A stretch of DNA of 64,000 bases from Telluria mixta (GCF_029223865.1 NZ_CP119520.1:5952001-6016000), one strand, 5' to 3'; positions 18,696-27,470 are shown, counted from the stretch's first letter. The notes: a model not told the origin generated them from the letters alone. Numbers and translations: made by a program.

Positions 18696-20321
18696 TCAGC
18701 GCCGGCGCGGCGTCAGGACGCTCGGCAACGCCTTCGGCAGCGTATCCGGATAGTCGCGCGAGAAATGCAGGCCGCGGCTTTCGTGGCGCGACAGCGCGCT
18801 GCGGACGATCAGGTGCGCCACCTCGACGAGGTTGCGCAGCTCCAGCAGGTCGTTGGTGACGCGGAAGTTACGGTAATACTCGTCGATCTCTTCCTTCAGC
18901 AGCTTGATGCGGTGTTGCGCGCGTTCCAGGCGCTTCGTCGTGCGCACGATGCCGACGTAGTTCCACATGAAGCGGCGCAGCTCGTCCCAGTTGTGGGCGA
19001 TGACGACTTCCTCGTCCGCATTGGTGACGCGGCTCTCGTCCCACGCAGGCAGCGCGGGCAGGTCGACCGACGGTGCTGCGGCGATCTGGTGGGCGCACGC
19101 GCGGCCCACGACCAGGCATTCCAGCAGCGAGTTGCTGGCCAGGCGGTTGGCGCCATGCAAGCCCGTATAAGCGGTCTCGCCGACGGCGTACAGGCCCGGG
19201 ATGTCGGTGCGGCCCGCGAGGTCCGTCACGACGCCGCCGCACGTGAAGTGCACGGCCGGCACGACCGGGATCGCTTCCTTCGTGATGTCGATGCCCAGCT
19301 CCAGGCAGCGCGCGTAGATCGTCGGGAAGTGTTCCTTGATGAATTCGGGGCTCTTGTGGGTGATGTCGAGGTGGACGTAGTCGACGCCGCGCTTCTTCAT
19401 TTCGAAGTCGATGGCACGCGCCACGACGTCGCGCGGGGCCAGTTCCCCCCGGTCGTCGTGCGCGGGCATGAAGCGCGTGCCGGCCGCGGTGCCCGCCTCG
19501 GGCGGCAGTTTCAAGAGGCCGCCTTCGCCGCGCACGGCTTCCGTGATCAGGAACGATTTCGCGAACGGGTGGTACAGGCAGGTCGGGTGGAACTGGATGA
19601 ATTCCATGTTCGACACGCGGCAGCCGGCGCGCCAGGCCATCGCGATGCCGTCGCCCGTCGCGGTGTCGGGATTCGTCGTGTACAGGTAGACCTTGCCGGC
19701 GCCGCCCGTGGCGAGCACCGTGTGTTCCGCCTCGAACGTCTGCACTTTGCCGCTCTTTTCGTCCTGCACGTACAGGCCGTAGCAGCGCGGCTGGCCGACG
19801 AGGGCCGGACCGGCGTGCACGCCATCCGGCTGTAGCTTATCGGACGTGATCACGTCGATCGCGCAGTGGTGCTCGAAGAGGGTGATGTTCGGGTGGGCGC
19901 GCACCTTCTGTTCCAGCGTCACCTGCACGGCGTGGCCGGTGGCGTCGGCCGCATGGATGATACGGCGCTGGCTGTGGCCGCCTTCGCGGGTCAGGTGGAA
20001 GCCGAGTTCCGCGGTCTCGTCGCGGGTGAACGGCACGCCTTGCTCGATCAGCCATTCGATCGCCTCGCGCCCATGCTCGACGATGTAGCGGGTGGCCGCT
20101 TCGTCGCACAGGCCCGCGCCGGCGACGAGGGTGTCGGCGATATGCTGGTCGTGGCTGTCGCCCGAATCCAGCACGGCGGCGATGCCGCCCTGGGCCCAGT
20201 TGCTGGCACCGTCGAGGAGCTCGCGCTTGGAGATGATGGCGACCTTGCGGGTTTGCGCCAGATGAAGGGCAACCGACAGGCCGGCCAGGCCGCTGCCGAC
20301 GATGGCTACGTCAAATTTCAT
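18696..20321 (-). CDS. nadB: L-aspartate oxidase NadB
   Basis: A 541-residue FAD enzyme that oxidises L-aspartate to iminoaspartate, the first step of de novo NAD synthesis. Its product goes directly to NadA. It has FAD-binding [18 protein letters not shown] at the N-terminus, [29 protein letters not shown], the substrate-site HPTCLYHP and TCGGVVTD, and [16 protein letters not shown]. It carries the extra C-terminal helical domain ([14 protein letters not shown]) that separates NadB from short succinate dehydrogenase-like proteins. It stands alone on the minus strand rather than with nadA-nadC. Confidence 0.95.
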   Translation of the reverse strand: MKFDVAIVGSGLAGLSVALHLAQTRKVAIISKRELLDGASNWAQGGIAAVLDSGDSHDQHIADTLVAGAGLCDEAATRYIVEHGREAIEWLIEQGVPFTRDETAELGFHLTREGGHSQRRIIHAADATGHAVQVTLEQKVRAHPNITLFEHHCAIDVITSDKLQPDGVHAGPALVGQPRCYGLYVQDEKSGKVQTFEAEHTVLATGGAGKVYLYTTNPDTATGDGIAMAWRAGCRVSNMEFIQFHPTCLYHPFAKSFLITEAVRGEGGLLKLPPEAGTAAGTRFMPAHDDRGELAPRDVVARAIDFEMKKRGVDYVHLDITHKSPEFIKEHFPTIYARCLELGIDITKEAIPVVPAVHFTCGGVVTDLAGRTDIPGLYAVGETAYTGLHGANRLASNSLLECLVVGRACAHQIAAAPSVDLPALPAWDESRVTNADEEVVIAHNWDELRRFMWNYVGIVRTTKRLERAQHRIKLLKEEIDEYYRNFRVTNDLLELRNLVEVAHLIVRSALSRHESRGLHFSRDYPDTLPKALPSVLTPRRR

Positions 20322-20399
20322 CGCACTCTCTTGGTTTTGCTTTTGTAAAGAGGCATCACTATAGACGATTTGGCGCGCGTATGTGGAAGATGGCGCTGT

Positions 20400-21587
20400 T
20401 CAGCATCCCCGGCGGCCGCTCCCCGGCGCCTCGCCCCCCGTGAGGGCATCGTAGACGGCAAGGTAGTCGCGCGCCATCGCCGGCATGCTGTGGCGGGCGA
20501 TGACCTGGCTGCGCGCCCGCGCGCCGTGGCGCGCCGCCATGTCCGGTATCCTGCAGTAATCGGCGATCGCCGCCGCCAGCAGTTCCGTCGACATGGGGGG
20601 CACGAGGATGCCCGTGAAGCCGGGATGGACGAGCTCCGTATTGCTTCCCACGGCCGATGCGACGACCGGCAGTCCCGTCGCCATCGCCTGCAGGATGGCG
20701 TTCGACCGGTCTTCCGCCGCCGCCGGCAGCACGAACAGGTCCATCGCCCGCAGCAGCTGGGGCACGTCGGCGCGCGCGCCCGCCAGCCACGCGCGCGAGG
20801 CCGCGCCGGCCCGGTGCAGCAGCGCCTGGCATTCGGTGCGCGCCGGCCCGTCGCCGACCAGCAGCAGCCGCAGCCGCTGGTGCGCCGGATGCGGCGACGC
20901 GATCAGGCGCAGGAACGCTTCGACGAGACTCGTGTGGTTGCCGGCAGCGTCCATGCGGCCGACGCTTCCGACGACGAATACGCCGTCGTGCATGAACCCG
21001 GGCGGCCCGACGGCGGCGGCGGGCCCGAGGCGCGGGTGGAATTGCACGCTGTCGACGCCGTTCGCGATCTGCGACACGCGCGCCGGCGCCGCGCCCACGG
21101 ATTCGACGAGCCATTCTTCCAGATCGCTGCTGGCGGCGATGTAATGGTCGACCAGCGGACACAGCAGCCGGCGCAGCAGGCGCGTACCGACGCCGCCGCC
21201 GGCATGCGCCGCGCCGCGCCGGTGCTCCGCGTGCACACGCAGCTTGACCCCGGCCAGCGCCGCGATCACCTGGGCCGGGAGGCCGGCGCCGTCGCGTGTG
21301 TGGATGAGGTCGGGCCGCAGCGCGCGCAGCACGCCGAACATGCGCAGGTAGTGCAAGGGATCGCGCCCGGACCGTTTGTGCAGGTTGACGACTTCGACAC
21401 CGTGTTCACGGACGTCGCCCTGTCGGCCGCCGCGGTCGTGCATGCAGACGATGGTGTGGCGGTAGCGCTCCGGCGGCAGGTGCCGGATCAGGTTCAGCAG
21501 GCTGGTCTCGGTCAACGCCGCGTCGAGCGCGTCGACGATGTGGACGACGAGCCGCGGCCGCTCGTCCGGCTCGAACAAGGAACCCAT
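20400..21587 (-). CDS. Glycosyltransferase family 4 (PEP-CTERM/exopolysaccharide-type sugar transferase)
   Basis: A 395-residue GT-B retaining glycosyltransferase. The N-terminal domain opens with RLVVHIVDALDAALTETSLLNLIRHL and YRHTIVCMHDRG. The C-terminal nucleotide-sugar domain contains VGSVGRMDAAGNH, LLLVGDGPAR, the E-x7-E-like region AEDRSNAILQAMATGLPVVAS and GILVPPMS. These features match the sugar transferases associated with PEP-CTERM/XrtA exopolysaccharide loci, although the window locus for polysaccharide lies 10 kb away. It contacts the membrane only through its N-domain surface. The sugar specificity is unknown. Confidence 0.85.
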   Translation of the reverse strand: MGSLFEPDERPRLVVHIVDALDAALTETSLLNLIRHLPPERYRHTIVCMHDRGGRQGDVREHGVEVVNLHKRSGRDPLHYLRMFGVLRALRPDLIHTRDGAGLPAQVIAALAGVKLRVHAEHRRGAAHAGGGVGTRLLRRLLCPLVDHYIAASSDLEEWLVESVGAAPARVSQIANGVDSVQFHPRLGPAAAVGPPGFMHDGVFVVGSVGRMDAAGNHTSLVEAFLRLIASPHPAHQRLRLLLVGDGPARTECQALLHRAGAASRAWLAGARADVPQLLRAMDLFVLPAAAEDRSNAILQAMATGLPVVASAVGSNTELVHPGFTGILVPPMSTELLAAAIADYCRIPDMAARHGARARSQVIARHSMPAMARDYLAVYDALTGGEAPGSGRRGC

Positions 21588-21769
21588 GCGTCACCCGTCA
21601 ATGAAGCGCGATGGTCAATTATATTGCGCTGCAACGCGGCATTTTTTCTGCTCTCCGGCACTGTTGACCGGCCTCAAAAACCGGGTGTGCAAGCCATCCG
21701 TACGCCGCCGCACGGAGCGGCAGGCGGGCCCGGACTACGATGGCGCTTCCAAACGCACGAGGAATCACC

Positions 21770-22267
21770 ATGAGCACACACGACAGCAAAGACATCGCCG
21801 ACCTGAAATCGCGGATCAAGGAAGTCCGCTTTCCCATGTTCACGTGGCAGGACGAACACGGCCACCTGCTGAGCCAGCCGATGACGCAGGAAGAGGTCGA
21901 CGACGCGGGAGGCGTCTGGTTTTTCACGTCCACGCCGACGGCGCTGTGGGATTGCATCGCGCACCGGCCGCAAGTGAACCTGTCGTTCGCGAAGCCGGAA
22001 GACAGCCTGTTCGTGTCGGTCAGCGGGCTGGCCGAGCGCGTCGTCGACCGCGAACGCATCCGCGCGATGTGGAACGCGGGCGTGCAAGCGTGGTTCCCGG
22101 CCGGTCCGGACGACGAGCACGCCGTGCTGATCCGCGTCGAGCCGCATTCCGCGGAATACTGGGATTCGCACGACAGCAAGATGGTGCGCCTGTTCGCCTA
22201 CGCGAAGGCGGCCATGACGGGCACCCGGCCGGACGTGGACGCGGAACACCGCACGATGAAGCTGTAA
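21770..22267 (+). CDS. Pyridoxamine 5'-phosphate oxidase-related (general stress protein 26-like) flavoprotein
   Basis: A 165-residue split-barrel protein of the FMN-binding PNPOx superfamily, of the kind annotated as general stress protein 26. It has KEVRFPMFTWQDEHGHLLSQPM, then GGVWFFTSTPTALWDCI, VNLSFAKPEDSLFVSVSG and AWFPAGPDDEHAVLIRVEP, and ends soon after FAYAKAAMTG. The start at 21770 is chosen because AGGAATCACC precedes it; an ATG 30 bases upstream is weaker. It probably binds flavin and acts in stress or redox control. No partner gene is evident. Confidence 0.8.
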   Translation: MSTHDSKDIADLKSRIKEVRFPMFTWQDEHGHLLSQPMTQEEVDDAGGVWFFTSTPTALWDCIAHRPQVNLSFAKPEDSLFVSVSGLAERVVDRERIRAMWNAGVQAWFPAGPDDEHAVLIRVEPHSAEYWDSHDSKMVRLFAYAKAAMTGTRPDVDAEHRTMKL

Positions 22268-22343
22268 CATTCCTCCCTTGCAAGAAACGGAGCGGGTGGC
22301 GTACAGTACACGCTTCTTTCAAGGCGCGGGCAAGGGAACGTAC

Positions 22344-22376
22344 ATGAGCAAGGACGGGCAGGGCCGGGCGCGATGA
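22344..22376 (+). other. Possible 10-codon leader ORF coupled to pnuC
   Basis: An ATG with AAGGGAA eight bases upstream opens a 10-codon frame (MSKDGQGRAR). Its TGA overlaps the ATG of pnuC (ATGA). This arrangement could couple pnuC translation to a leader peptide. It may also be chance. Confidence 0.25.
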
Positions 22377-22957
22377 TCGCGCCGCTCGAACTGGCGGCGA
22401 ACGGATTTGTCGCGGCGTCCATCCTGCTGGCAGGCCGCAACAACGTCCATACATGGTGGACGGGGATCGTCGGCTGCACGCTGTTCGGCGTGCTGTTCGC
22501 CCAGAACCGCCTGTACGCCGACGTCGCCCTGCAGGTGTTCTTCGTCGCCACCAGTGCCGTCGGCTGGTGGAAGTGGCTGCGCGGCGACCACGGCGACCCG
22601 CTGCCCATCACCCACGCCAGCGCGGCGAATCTCATGTGGACGGTGCCGCTCGGCGTCGTCGCCACGGCGGCCTACGGTGCGCTGCTCCATTTTACGACCA
22701 ACGCCTACGCGCCTTTCCTCGATTCCGCCGTCCTCGTCTTTTCCATCATCGGCCAGGTGCTCATGATGCAGCGCCGGGTGGAGAACTGGGCGTTCTGGCT
22801 GCTGGTGAACTCCATTGCCGCGCCACTCTACCTGAGCCGCGACCTCGTCCTGACGGCCGTGCTGTACGCCGGCTTCTGGATCAATGCCATCGTTTCCTGG
22901 CGCAGCTGGTACCGACTGGCTACGCAACCTCTTTTATCCGAGAGCACTACCACATGA
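22373..22957 (+). CDS. pnuC: PnuC-type nicotinamide riboside transporter
   Basis: A 194-residue inner-membrane protein with about seven helices and the PnuC hallmarks: N-WW-G near TWWTGIVGC, the ...QNRLYADVALQVFFVATSAVGWWKW block and WAFWLLVN...PLYLSRDLVLTAVLYAGFWINA. PnuC proteins carry nicotinamide riboside (or thiamine for PnuT) by facilitated diffusion, trapping it by phosphorylation. The nearby NAD genes favour the riboside. It is coupled by ATGA to the amidohydrolase gene. No thiamine riboswitch is visible upstream, which argues against PnuT. Confidence 0.88.
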   Translation: MIAPLELAANGFVAASILLAGRNNVHTWWTGIVGCTLFGVLFAQNRLYADVALQVFFVATSAVGWWKWLRGDHGDPLPITHASAANLMWTVPLGVVATAAYGALLHFTTNAYAPFLDSAVLVFSIIGQVLMMQRRVENWAFWLLVNSIAAPLYLSRDLVLTAVLYAGFWINAIVSWRSWYRLATQPLLSESTTT

Positions 22958-24243
22958 ACAAGACACCGCTCGCGGCCGCACTGGCCATGCTCACCTTGAC
23001 CCTATCGGCCGCGGCCGCCGATCAGGTCGTCGCCATCCGCGCCGGCAGACTCGTCGACGTCGTCGCCGGCAAGGTGCTGCAGGACCAGACCATTCTCGTC
23101 AGCGGCGAGCGCATCACGGCGGTCGGTCCCACGGCGAATACGACCGTGCCGGCCGGCGCCCGGATGATCGACCTGTCGCGCGAGACCGTGCTGCCGGGCC
23201 TGATCGACGCCCACGTGCACCTGACCGGCGACCCGAACCTGCATGGCTACCGGTCGCTGGGCGTGTCCGACATCCGCGCCGCCATGTACGGTGCCTATGC
23301 GGCAAAGCGTACGCTGGACGCGGGCTTCACGTCGGTGCGCAACGTGGGGGCGAGCGGCTTCGGCGACGTGGCGCTGCGCGACGCCATCAACGACGGCGAA
23401 CTGCCCGGTCCGCGCATGCGGGTGGCGGGCTACGCCATCGGCATCCAGGGCGGCCACTGCGACAACAACCTGTTGCCGCATGATTTCCATTTCACGGAGA
23501 ACGGTGTGGCCGACGGCCCGTGGGCCGCGCGCGCCAAGGTCCGCGAGATGGCGAAGTTCGGCGCGGACACCATCAAGATCTGCGCGTCCGGCGGCGTGCT
23601 GTCGAAGGGCGACGAAGCGGGCGCCCAGCAACTGACGCTGGAAGAGATGAAGGCGATCGTCGAGGAAGCCCATAAACTGGGCCGTCGCGTGGCCGCGCAT
23701 GCGCATGGCGCCAGCAGCATCCGCGACGCGATCCTGGCCGGCGTCGATTCGGTCGAGCATGCGAGCCTGATCGACGACGAGGGCATCCGCCTCGCCCGCG
23801 ACAAGGGCACGTACCTCGTCATGGACATTTATAACGACGACTTCATCCTGCAGGAAGGCGCGAAGGCCGGCATGCTGCCGGAATCGCTGGAAAAGGAGCG
23901 CCTGGTCGGCCAACTGCAGCGCGATAACTTCCGCAAGGCGTTCAAGGGCGGCGACAAGATGGCGTTCGGCACCGACGCCGGCGTCTATCCGCACGGCGAC
24001 AATGCGCGCCAGTTCTTTTACATGGTCAAGTACGGCATGACGCCCATGCAGGCGATCCAGGCCGCCACGATCAACGGCGCCGACTTGCTGGGCTGGAAGG
24101 ATCGCGTGGGTTCGCTCACGCCGGGCAAGTATGCGGACGTCGTGGCCGTCAGCGGCGATCCGCTGGCGGACCCGGCCGAGCTGACGCGCGTGAACTTCGT
24201 CATGAAGGGTGGCGCCGTCATCCGGAGCGCTGCGCCAAAATAG
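22954..24243 (+). CDS. Secreted amidohydrolase-family metal-dependent hydrolase
   Basis: A 429-residue amidohydrolase with an N-terminal signal peptide (MNKTPLAAALAMLTLTLSAAAA then DQVV). Metal ligands are seen in LIDAHVHLTGDP, a lysine in DTIKICASGG, histidines in VAAHAHGASS and SVEHASLID, and the final Asp in FGTDAGVYPHGDNARQF. The enzyme belongs to the imidazolonepropionase-like/prolidase-like group of exported amidohydrolases, which hydrolyse peptides or cyclic amides. The substrate is unknown. The start overlaps the pnuC stop, so a salvage-type link is possible but not shown. Confidence 0.85.
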   Translation: MNKTPLAAALAMLTLTLSAAAADQVVAIRAGRLVDVVAGKVLQDQTILVSGERITAVGPTANTTVPAGARMIDLSRETVLPGLIDAHVHLTGDPNLHGYRSLGVSDIRAAMYGAYAAKRTLDAGFTSVRNVGASGFGDVALRDAINDGELPGPRMRVAGYAIGIQGGHCDNNLLPHDFHFTENGVADGPWAARAKVREMAKFGADTIKICASGGVLSKGDEAGAQQLTLEEMKAIVEEAHKLGRRVAAHAHGASSIRDAILAGVDSVEHASLIDDEGIRLARDKGTYLVMDIYNDDFILQEGAKAGMLPESLEKERLVGQLQRDNFRKAFKGGDKMAFGTDAGVYPHGDNARQFFYMVKYGMTPMQAIQAATINGADLLGWKDRVGSLTPGKYADVVAVSGDPLADPAELTRVNFVMKGGAVIRSAAPK

Positions 24244-24274
24244 GCAGCATCCATTCATACCCACGGGGGGAATG

Positions 24275-24610
24275 ATGTCTGAAGCCGAGTTCAAAGCCTG
24301 TATCGAAGCCTGCTACGCGTGCGCCGCCGCCTGCGACCACTGTTCGACAGCGTGCCTGCAGGAAGACGACGTCAAGATGATGGCGCGCTGCATCGCCCTG
24401 GACATGGATTGCGCCCAGATCTGCCGCACGGCCGCCGCCTTCATGGCGCGCGGCAGCGATGTTGCCCGCGACCTGTGCCGCCTGTGCGCGGACGTGTGCA
24501 CGGCCTGCGGCGACGAGTGCGGCAAACATCCGATGGACCATTGCCAGGCATGCGCGCAAGCGTGCCGCGCCTGCGCGGACGCGTGCCGGCGCATGGCCGG
24601 TGCCGGCTGA
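24275..24610 (+). CDS. Cys-rich four-helix-bundle copper-binding protein
   Basis: A 111-residue protein with 19 cysteines arranged as CxxxC and CxxC pairs along amphipathic helices (ACYACAAACDHC, DLCRLCADVC, CQACAQACRACADAC). This is the pattern of the DUF326/Csp copper-storage family, which packs many Cu(I) ions inside a four-helix tetramer. It has no signal peptide, so a cytosolic Csp3-like copper store is likely. Two ATGs lie next to each other; the second (24275) has better spacing from the GGGGGG site. It follows the amidohydrolase gene by 31 bases. Confidence 0.85.
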   Translation: MSEAEFKACIEACYACAAACDHCSTACLQEDDVKMMARCIALDMDCAQICRTAAAFMARGSDVARDLCRLCADVCTACGDECGKHPMDHCQACAQACRACADACRRMAGAG

Positions 24611-24614
24611 CCTG

Positions 24615-24953
24615 TCAGTCGCGGCGGGGCGGTGGCAGGTCGTCTTCGCTCTGGTTGCCGCCCGTTTCGGGCGAGCCGAGGCCGGTGGACCCGGGGCTCG
24701 CCTGGCGGCTGCGCGTGTCCTGGTAACCGCGGTTGATGGCCGTCGCGGCCGTGCCTTCGCCTTCGGCCGGCGCGTCCGGCTCATTTGAGCGGCCCTGGCG
24801 GTTGCCAGCGTCGCCGGACTGGCTGCTGCGCTCTTCCGGGCGCGGCTGGGTACCGCTGCCACCCGTCTCGGCCATCGTCTCGTGGGTAAGGGTGCTGCCT
24901 TCTTCGCCGCTGGTCGGGTTGCCGACGCCGATCGTTGTCGATTTCGCATTCAT
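24615..24953 (-). CDS. Disordered hydrophilic hypothetical protein (112 aa)
   Basis: A 112-residue protein made almost wholly of Gly, Ser, Thr, Glu, Gln and Arg (MNAKSTTIGVGNPTSGEEGS...DDLPPPRRD), without hydrophobic core, membrane segment or known motif. It is predicted to be disordered. CAGGAGG stands 6 bases before the ATG. It converges on the copper-protein gene with a 4-base gap. Such small polar proteins often belong to the general stress set. No family is recognised. Confidence 0.5.
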   Translation of the reverse strand: MNAKSTTIGVGNPTSGEEGSTLTHETMAETGGSGTQPRPEERSSQSGDAGNRQGRSNEPDAPAEGEGTAATAINRGYQDTRSRQASPGSTGLGSPETGGNQSEDDLPPPRRD

Positions 24954-25040
24954 CTCGCCTCCTGGTCTGTGAATTGATGAGCGATTGTCGCCGCGTGCCC
25001 GCCGTATGTCTGTCGGCAGGCACGGCGTGCGCGTGTAGGA

Positions 25041-25319
25041 TCAGACCGGAATCTCGGACGTGCCGCCGCCCACGCTGCCGAATTCCTGCAATTGCTCGAT
25101 CGACAGGCGCCGCTCGTTGAGGGCAGTGAGGATCGCCTTCAGTTGGTCGGGATCGGGCTGGATATAGACGATGCGCTGCTCGACTTCATCGTCCCAGCAG
25201 CGCGTATAGGGTACGTCGGTCTCGGCCATGATCTTCGCGTCGAAGCTGCCGTCGCGCAATTCGCCGAACAGGGTGACGCGGGTCGTGTCGGGCGTCGTGT
25301 TCTTTACCGTGATGCTCAT
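25041..25319 (-). CDS. Small conserved hypothetical protein (92 aa)
   Basis: A 92-residue protein with alternating strands and helices (MSITVKNTTPDTTRVTLFGEL, IVYIQPDPDQLKAILTALNERRLSIEQLQEFG). AAAGGAG lies 6 bases ahead of the ATG at 25319. A longer frame exists but has no ribosome site. The DPDQLKAILTALNERRLSIEQL helix could be a dimer interface. I do not recognise the family. Confidence 0.55.
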   Translation of the reverse strand: MSITVKNTTPDTTRVTLFGELRDGSFDAKIMAETDVPYTRCWDDEVEQRIVYIQPDPDQLKAILTALNERRLSIEQLQEFGSVGGGTSEIPV

Positions 25320-25389
25320 GCATGCTCCTTTCGGTGTGCTGGTCGTCACGGTCATTGTCCCGTAGGCGCGCGCGGGCTGCAAACGCGGT

Positions 25390-26190
25390 TCAAGCGTGCG
25401 CGGCGGCCTGGTAGCGCGAGGCCGGCCTGCCGCTCATCGCGCCCTGCATCAGTTTCGCCGCGGCTTCCTCGAAATTCTTCCACAGCTGCGCATCCTCGAC
25501 GGACGGGAAGGTCACCTGTTCGCCCAGGTCGAGGCCGGCCAGGGCGGCATCGACGCAATCCTCGGCCGTCATCACGATGCGCGGGTCCATCGCATTCAGC
25601 CGGTCCTCTTCCCAGATTTCCGTCGCCGTGACCGACGGCGCCACCAGCTGCACGCGGACGTTCGTACCTTGCACCTCGTTCTGCAGCGCGCGGGTCAGGT
25701 TCGCCACATGGCCCTTGCCGGCGCTATAAAAGGTGCTCGACGGCAGGAAGCCGAACCCGAGGATCGAGGCGATGTTCACGAGCGTACCGCGGTCGCGCTC
25801 GAGGAACGCCGGCAGCGCGGCAAGGCTCAGGCGATTCACGGCGTCCACGTTGATCGCCTGCTGCCAGGCGACATCGGCCGGATCCAGGGTCGTCGTGGAA
25901 CCCGGCACCGAGACGCCCGCGTTATTTACGAGCATGGTGATGCCTGCGTCATCACGGATCAGGTCGGCCAGGCGCTCGACGTCGTCGCTGCGGCTCAGGT
26001 CGGCAACGAAGGGACGGACCTGCACGCCATACTGCCTGGTCAGCGTGTCGGCCAGTTCAGCGAGCTTGTCGCCGCGGCGGGCGACGAGGACGAGGTCGTA
26101 GCCGCGCCGTGCCAGGCGGTCCGCATAGATCTTGCCCAGGCCTGCGGATGCGCCGGTGACGATGGCCGTGCCTTGCTGTGCTTTGCTCAT
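25390..26190 (-). CDS. Short-chain dehydrogenase/reductase (SDR)
   Basis: A 266-residue NAD(P)H-dependent oxidoreductase of the classical SDR family. The cofactor motif is TGASAGLGKIYA, NNAG is present as LVNNAGVSVPG, and the catalytic Ser and the Tyr/Lys lie in NIASILGFG and YSAGKGH. Arg residues after the first strand (VLVARRGDK) favour NADP(H). The start at 26190 is set by the site upstream; a 16-residue extension would cover the operator. It is divergent from a TetR regulator, with an operator between, so it is probably derepressed by a toxic or lipid-like substrate. Confidence 0.85.
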   Translation of the reverse strand: MSKAQQGTAIVTGASAGLGKIYADRLARRGYDLVLVARRGDKLAELADTLTRQYGVQVRPFVADLSRSDDVERLADLIRDDAGITMLVNNAGVSVPGSTTTLDPADVAWQQAINVDAVNRLSLAALPAFLERDRGTLVNIASILGFGFLPSSTFYSAGKGHVANLTRALQNEVQGTNVRVQLVAPSVTATEIWEEDRLNAMDPRIVMTAEDCVDAALAGLDLGEQVTFPSVEDAQLWKNFEEAAAKLMQGAMSGRPASRYQAAAHA

Positions 26191-26219
26191 GATGTGCTCC
26201 TCGATGGTGGGGTTGAAAG

Positions 26220-26243
26220 CAAACATGATGACTGTCATGTTTG
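26220..26243. promoter_or_regulatory. TetR-type operator palindrome
   Basis: A perfect 9-bp inverted repeat (CAAACATGA / TCATGTTTG) with a 6-bp centre sits between the divergent SDR and TetR genes. It overlaps the predicted -35 of the tetR promoter at 26241. Size and symmetry are typical of TetR-family operators. Binding here would repress both genes. Confidence 0.75.
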
Positions 26244-26269
26244 GATGGACGAAGCATGATGGATATAAT
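26241..26269 (+). promoter_or_regulatory. Putative sigma-70 promoter of the TetR gene
   Basis: TTGGAT at 26241 and a perfect TATAAT at 26264 are separated by 17 bp. The operator palindrome covers the first bases of the -35, which would give autorepression. Transcription would start near 26276. Confidence 0.6.
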
Positions 26270-26309
26270 GTTTGACGTCAACCTCACAATTTATATGGAG
26301 GCGATAGAC

Positions 26310-26870
26310 ATGCGCTATCCACCAGAAGAAACCGCTGCAAAACACCGCCGCATCCTCGAAGAAGCGGGCCGGCTGTTCCGCGAACGCGGCTTCGCGGGCG
26401 TCAGTGTCGGCGAGATCATGAAGGCGACCGGCCTCACGCACGGGCCGTTCTACAACCATTTCGCCTCGAAGGAAGCGCTGATGGCCGAGGCGCTGGCCGA
26501 CCTGTCGTCCCGGACGCAGGCCGATTTCGACCGCATCGTGGCGGAGCAGGGGATCGCGGCCTACCTCGACCTGTACCTGAGCCGCCGCCACGTCGACGGT
26601 GCCGGCGCCGGCTGCCTGATGACCGCGCTCGCCGCGGACGCCGCGAAGGAACCGGCCACGCGCGGCCCGTTCACGGCCCACGTGAAGGGCGCGATTGACC
26701 GGTTGATGCGCGCACTGCCCGGCAAGCGCCGCGCCGAATCGGGCGCGCGGGCCGAAGCGATCCTGGCGCTGGCCGCGATGGTCGGCGCCGTGACGCTCGC
26801 ACGGGCCGTCGAGGACCCGGCGCTGGGCGACGAGATCCTGGCGGCGACGCGGCAGGGACTTCTGGACTAA
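26310..26870 (+). CDS. TetR/AcrR-family transcriptional regulator
   Basis: A 186-residue repressor. The N-terminal DNA-binding helix-turn-helix is GFAGVSVGEIMKATGLTHGPFYNHFASKEAL (positions about 30-58). The remaining helices form the ligand-binding and dimer domain (AAYLDLYLSRRHVDGAGAGCLMTALAAD resembles the AcrR/YcdC-type C-terminal domain). The ATG at 26310 has GGAGG 8 bases upstream. It is divergent from the SDR gene across a clear palindrome and probably autoregulated. The ligand is unknown. Confidence 0.9.
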   Translation: MRYPPEETAAKHRRILEEAGRLFRERGFAGVSVGEIMKATGLTHGPFYNHFASKEALMAEALADLSSRTQADFDRIVAEQGIAAYLDLYLSRRHVDGAGAGCLMTALAADAAKEPATRGPFTAHVKGAIDRLMRALPGKRRAESGARAEAILALAAMVGAVTLARAVEDPALGDEILAATRQGLLD

Positions 26871-26939
26871 GCGCGTCTAGTTGCTCTGACAGCAACAGCC
26901 CGGTACACTGAGCCGTGACCAATCCATGGAATCCAGCTC

Positions 26940-27470
26940 ATGAATAGCGAGTTCATCACTTCTGTTCCATACCTTCACACGGAACGGCTCTTGCTGCGCG
27001 AATATCGCCGGGAGGACTTCGACGGATTCGCAGCGCATTGCGCCGACCCGGTCAGCGCGGCCCATCTGGTCCCGGCTGACCGCCCTGCTGCATGGCGCAT
27101 CTTCTGTTCACAAGCAGGACTCTGGCTCATCCATGGCGCGGGTTGGTGGGCTGTCGAGGAAAAGGAGACGGGTCGACTCGTCGGGAACGTTGGCGCGTTC
27201 TTTCGCGAGGAATCCACCGTGATGGAGCTTGGCTGGAATACCTATCGTGCCTTTTGGGGCCGCGGATTCGCGAGCGAAGCGGCGGCGGCGGCCCTGGACC
27301 ATGCGCTCGAGATCCGACGCGAACCCAAAGTTCGGGCGCTCATCGCTTCCGCCAATGAGTCGTCGCTGCGCGTTGCCGGGCGACTTGGCCTGACTCATGA
27401 AGCGGACACCGAGATATACGGCAAAGCGGTTGGCGTGTACACGCGTGAACGGGGAAGCTCAATCGTTTAA
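26940..27470 (+). CDS. GNAT-family N-acetyltransferase (RimJ/RimL-like)
   Basis: A 176-residue acetyltransferase. ...LHTERLLLREYRREDFDGF is the standard RimJ/RimL-like start. The acetyl-CoA site is in VMELGWNTYRAFWGRGFASEAAAAALDHAL, with the Q/RxxGxG/A-like WGRGFA loop. ANESSLRVAGRLGLTHEADTEIYGK is the C-terminal strand-helix block seen in protein or small-molecule acetyltransferases. Its codon use is slightly less GC-extreme than the neighbours, which may indicate acquisition. Standing alone, it gives no context for the substrate. Confidence 0.8.
   Translation: MNSEFITSVPYLHTERLLLREYRREDFDGFAAHCADPVSAAHLVPADRPAAWRIFCSQAGLWLIHGAGWWAVEEKETGRLVGNVGAFFREESTVMELGWNTYRAFWGRGFASEAAAAALDHALEIRREPKVRALIASANESSLRVAGRLGLTHEADTEIYGKAVGVYTRERGSSIV

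Noticed and set aside
17246-18859. A 537-codon plus-strand frame opposite the sirtuin, EamA and nadB genes
   Set aside because: Crosses three recognisable minus-strand genes and is Arg/Gln/His-rich without any domain.
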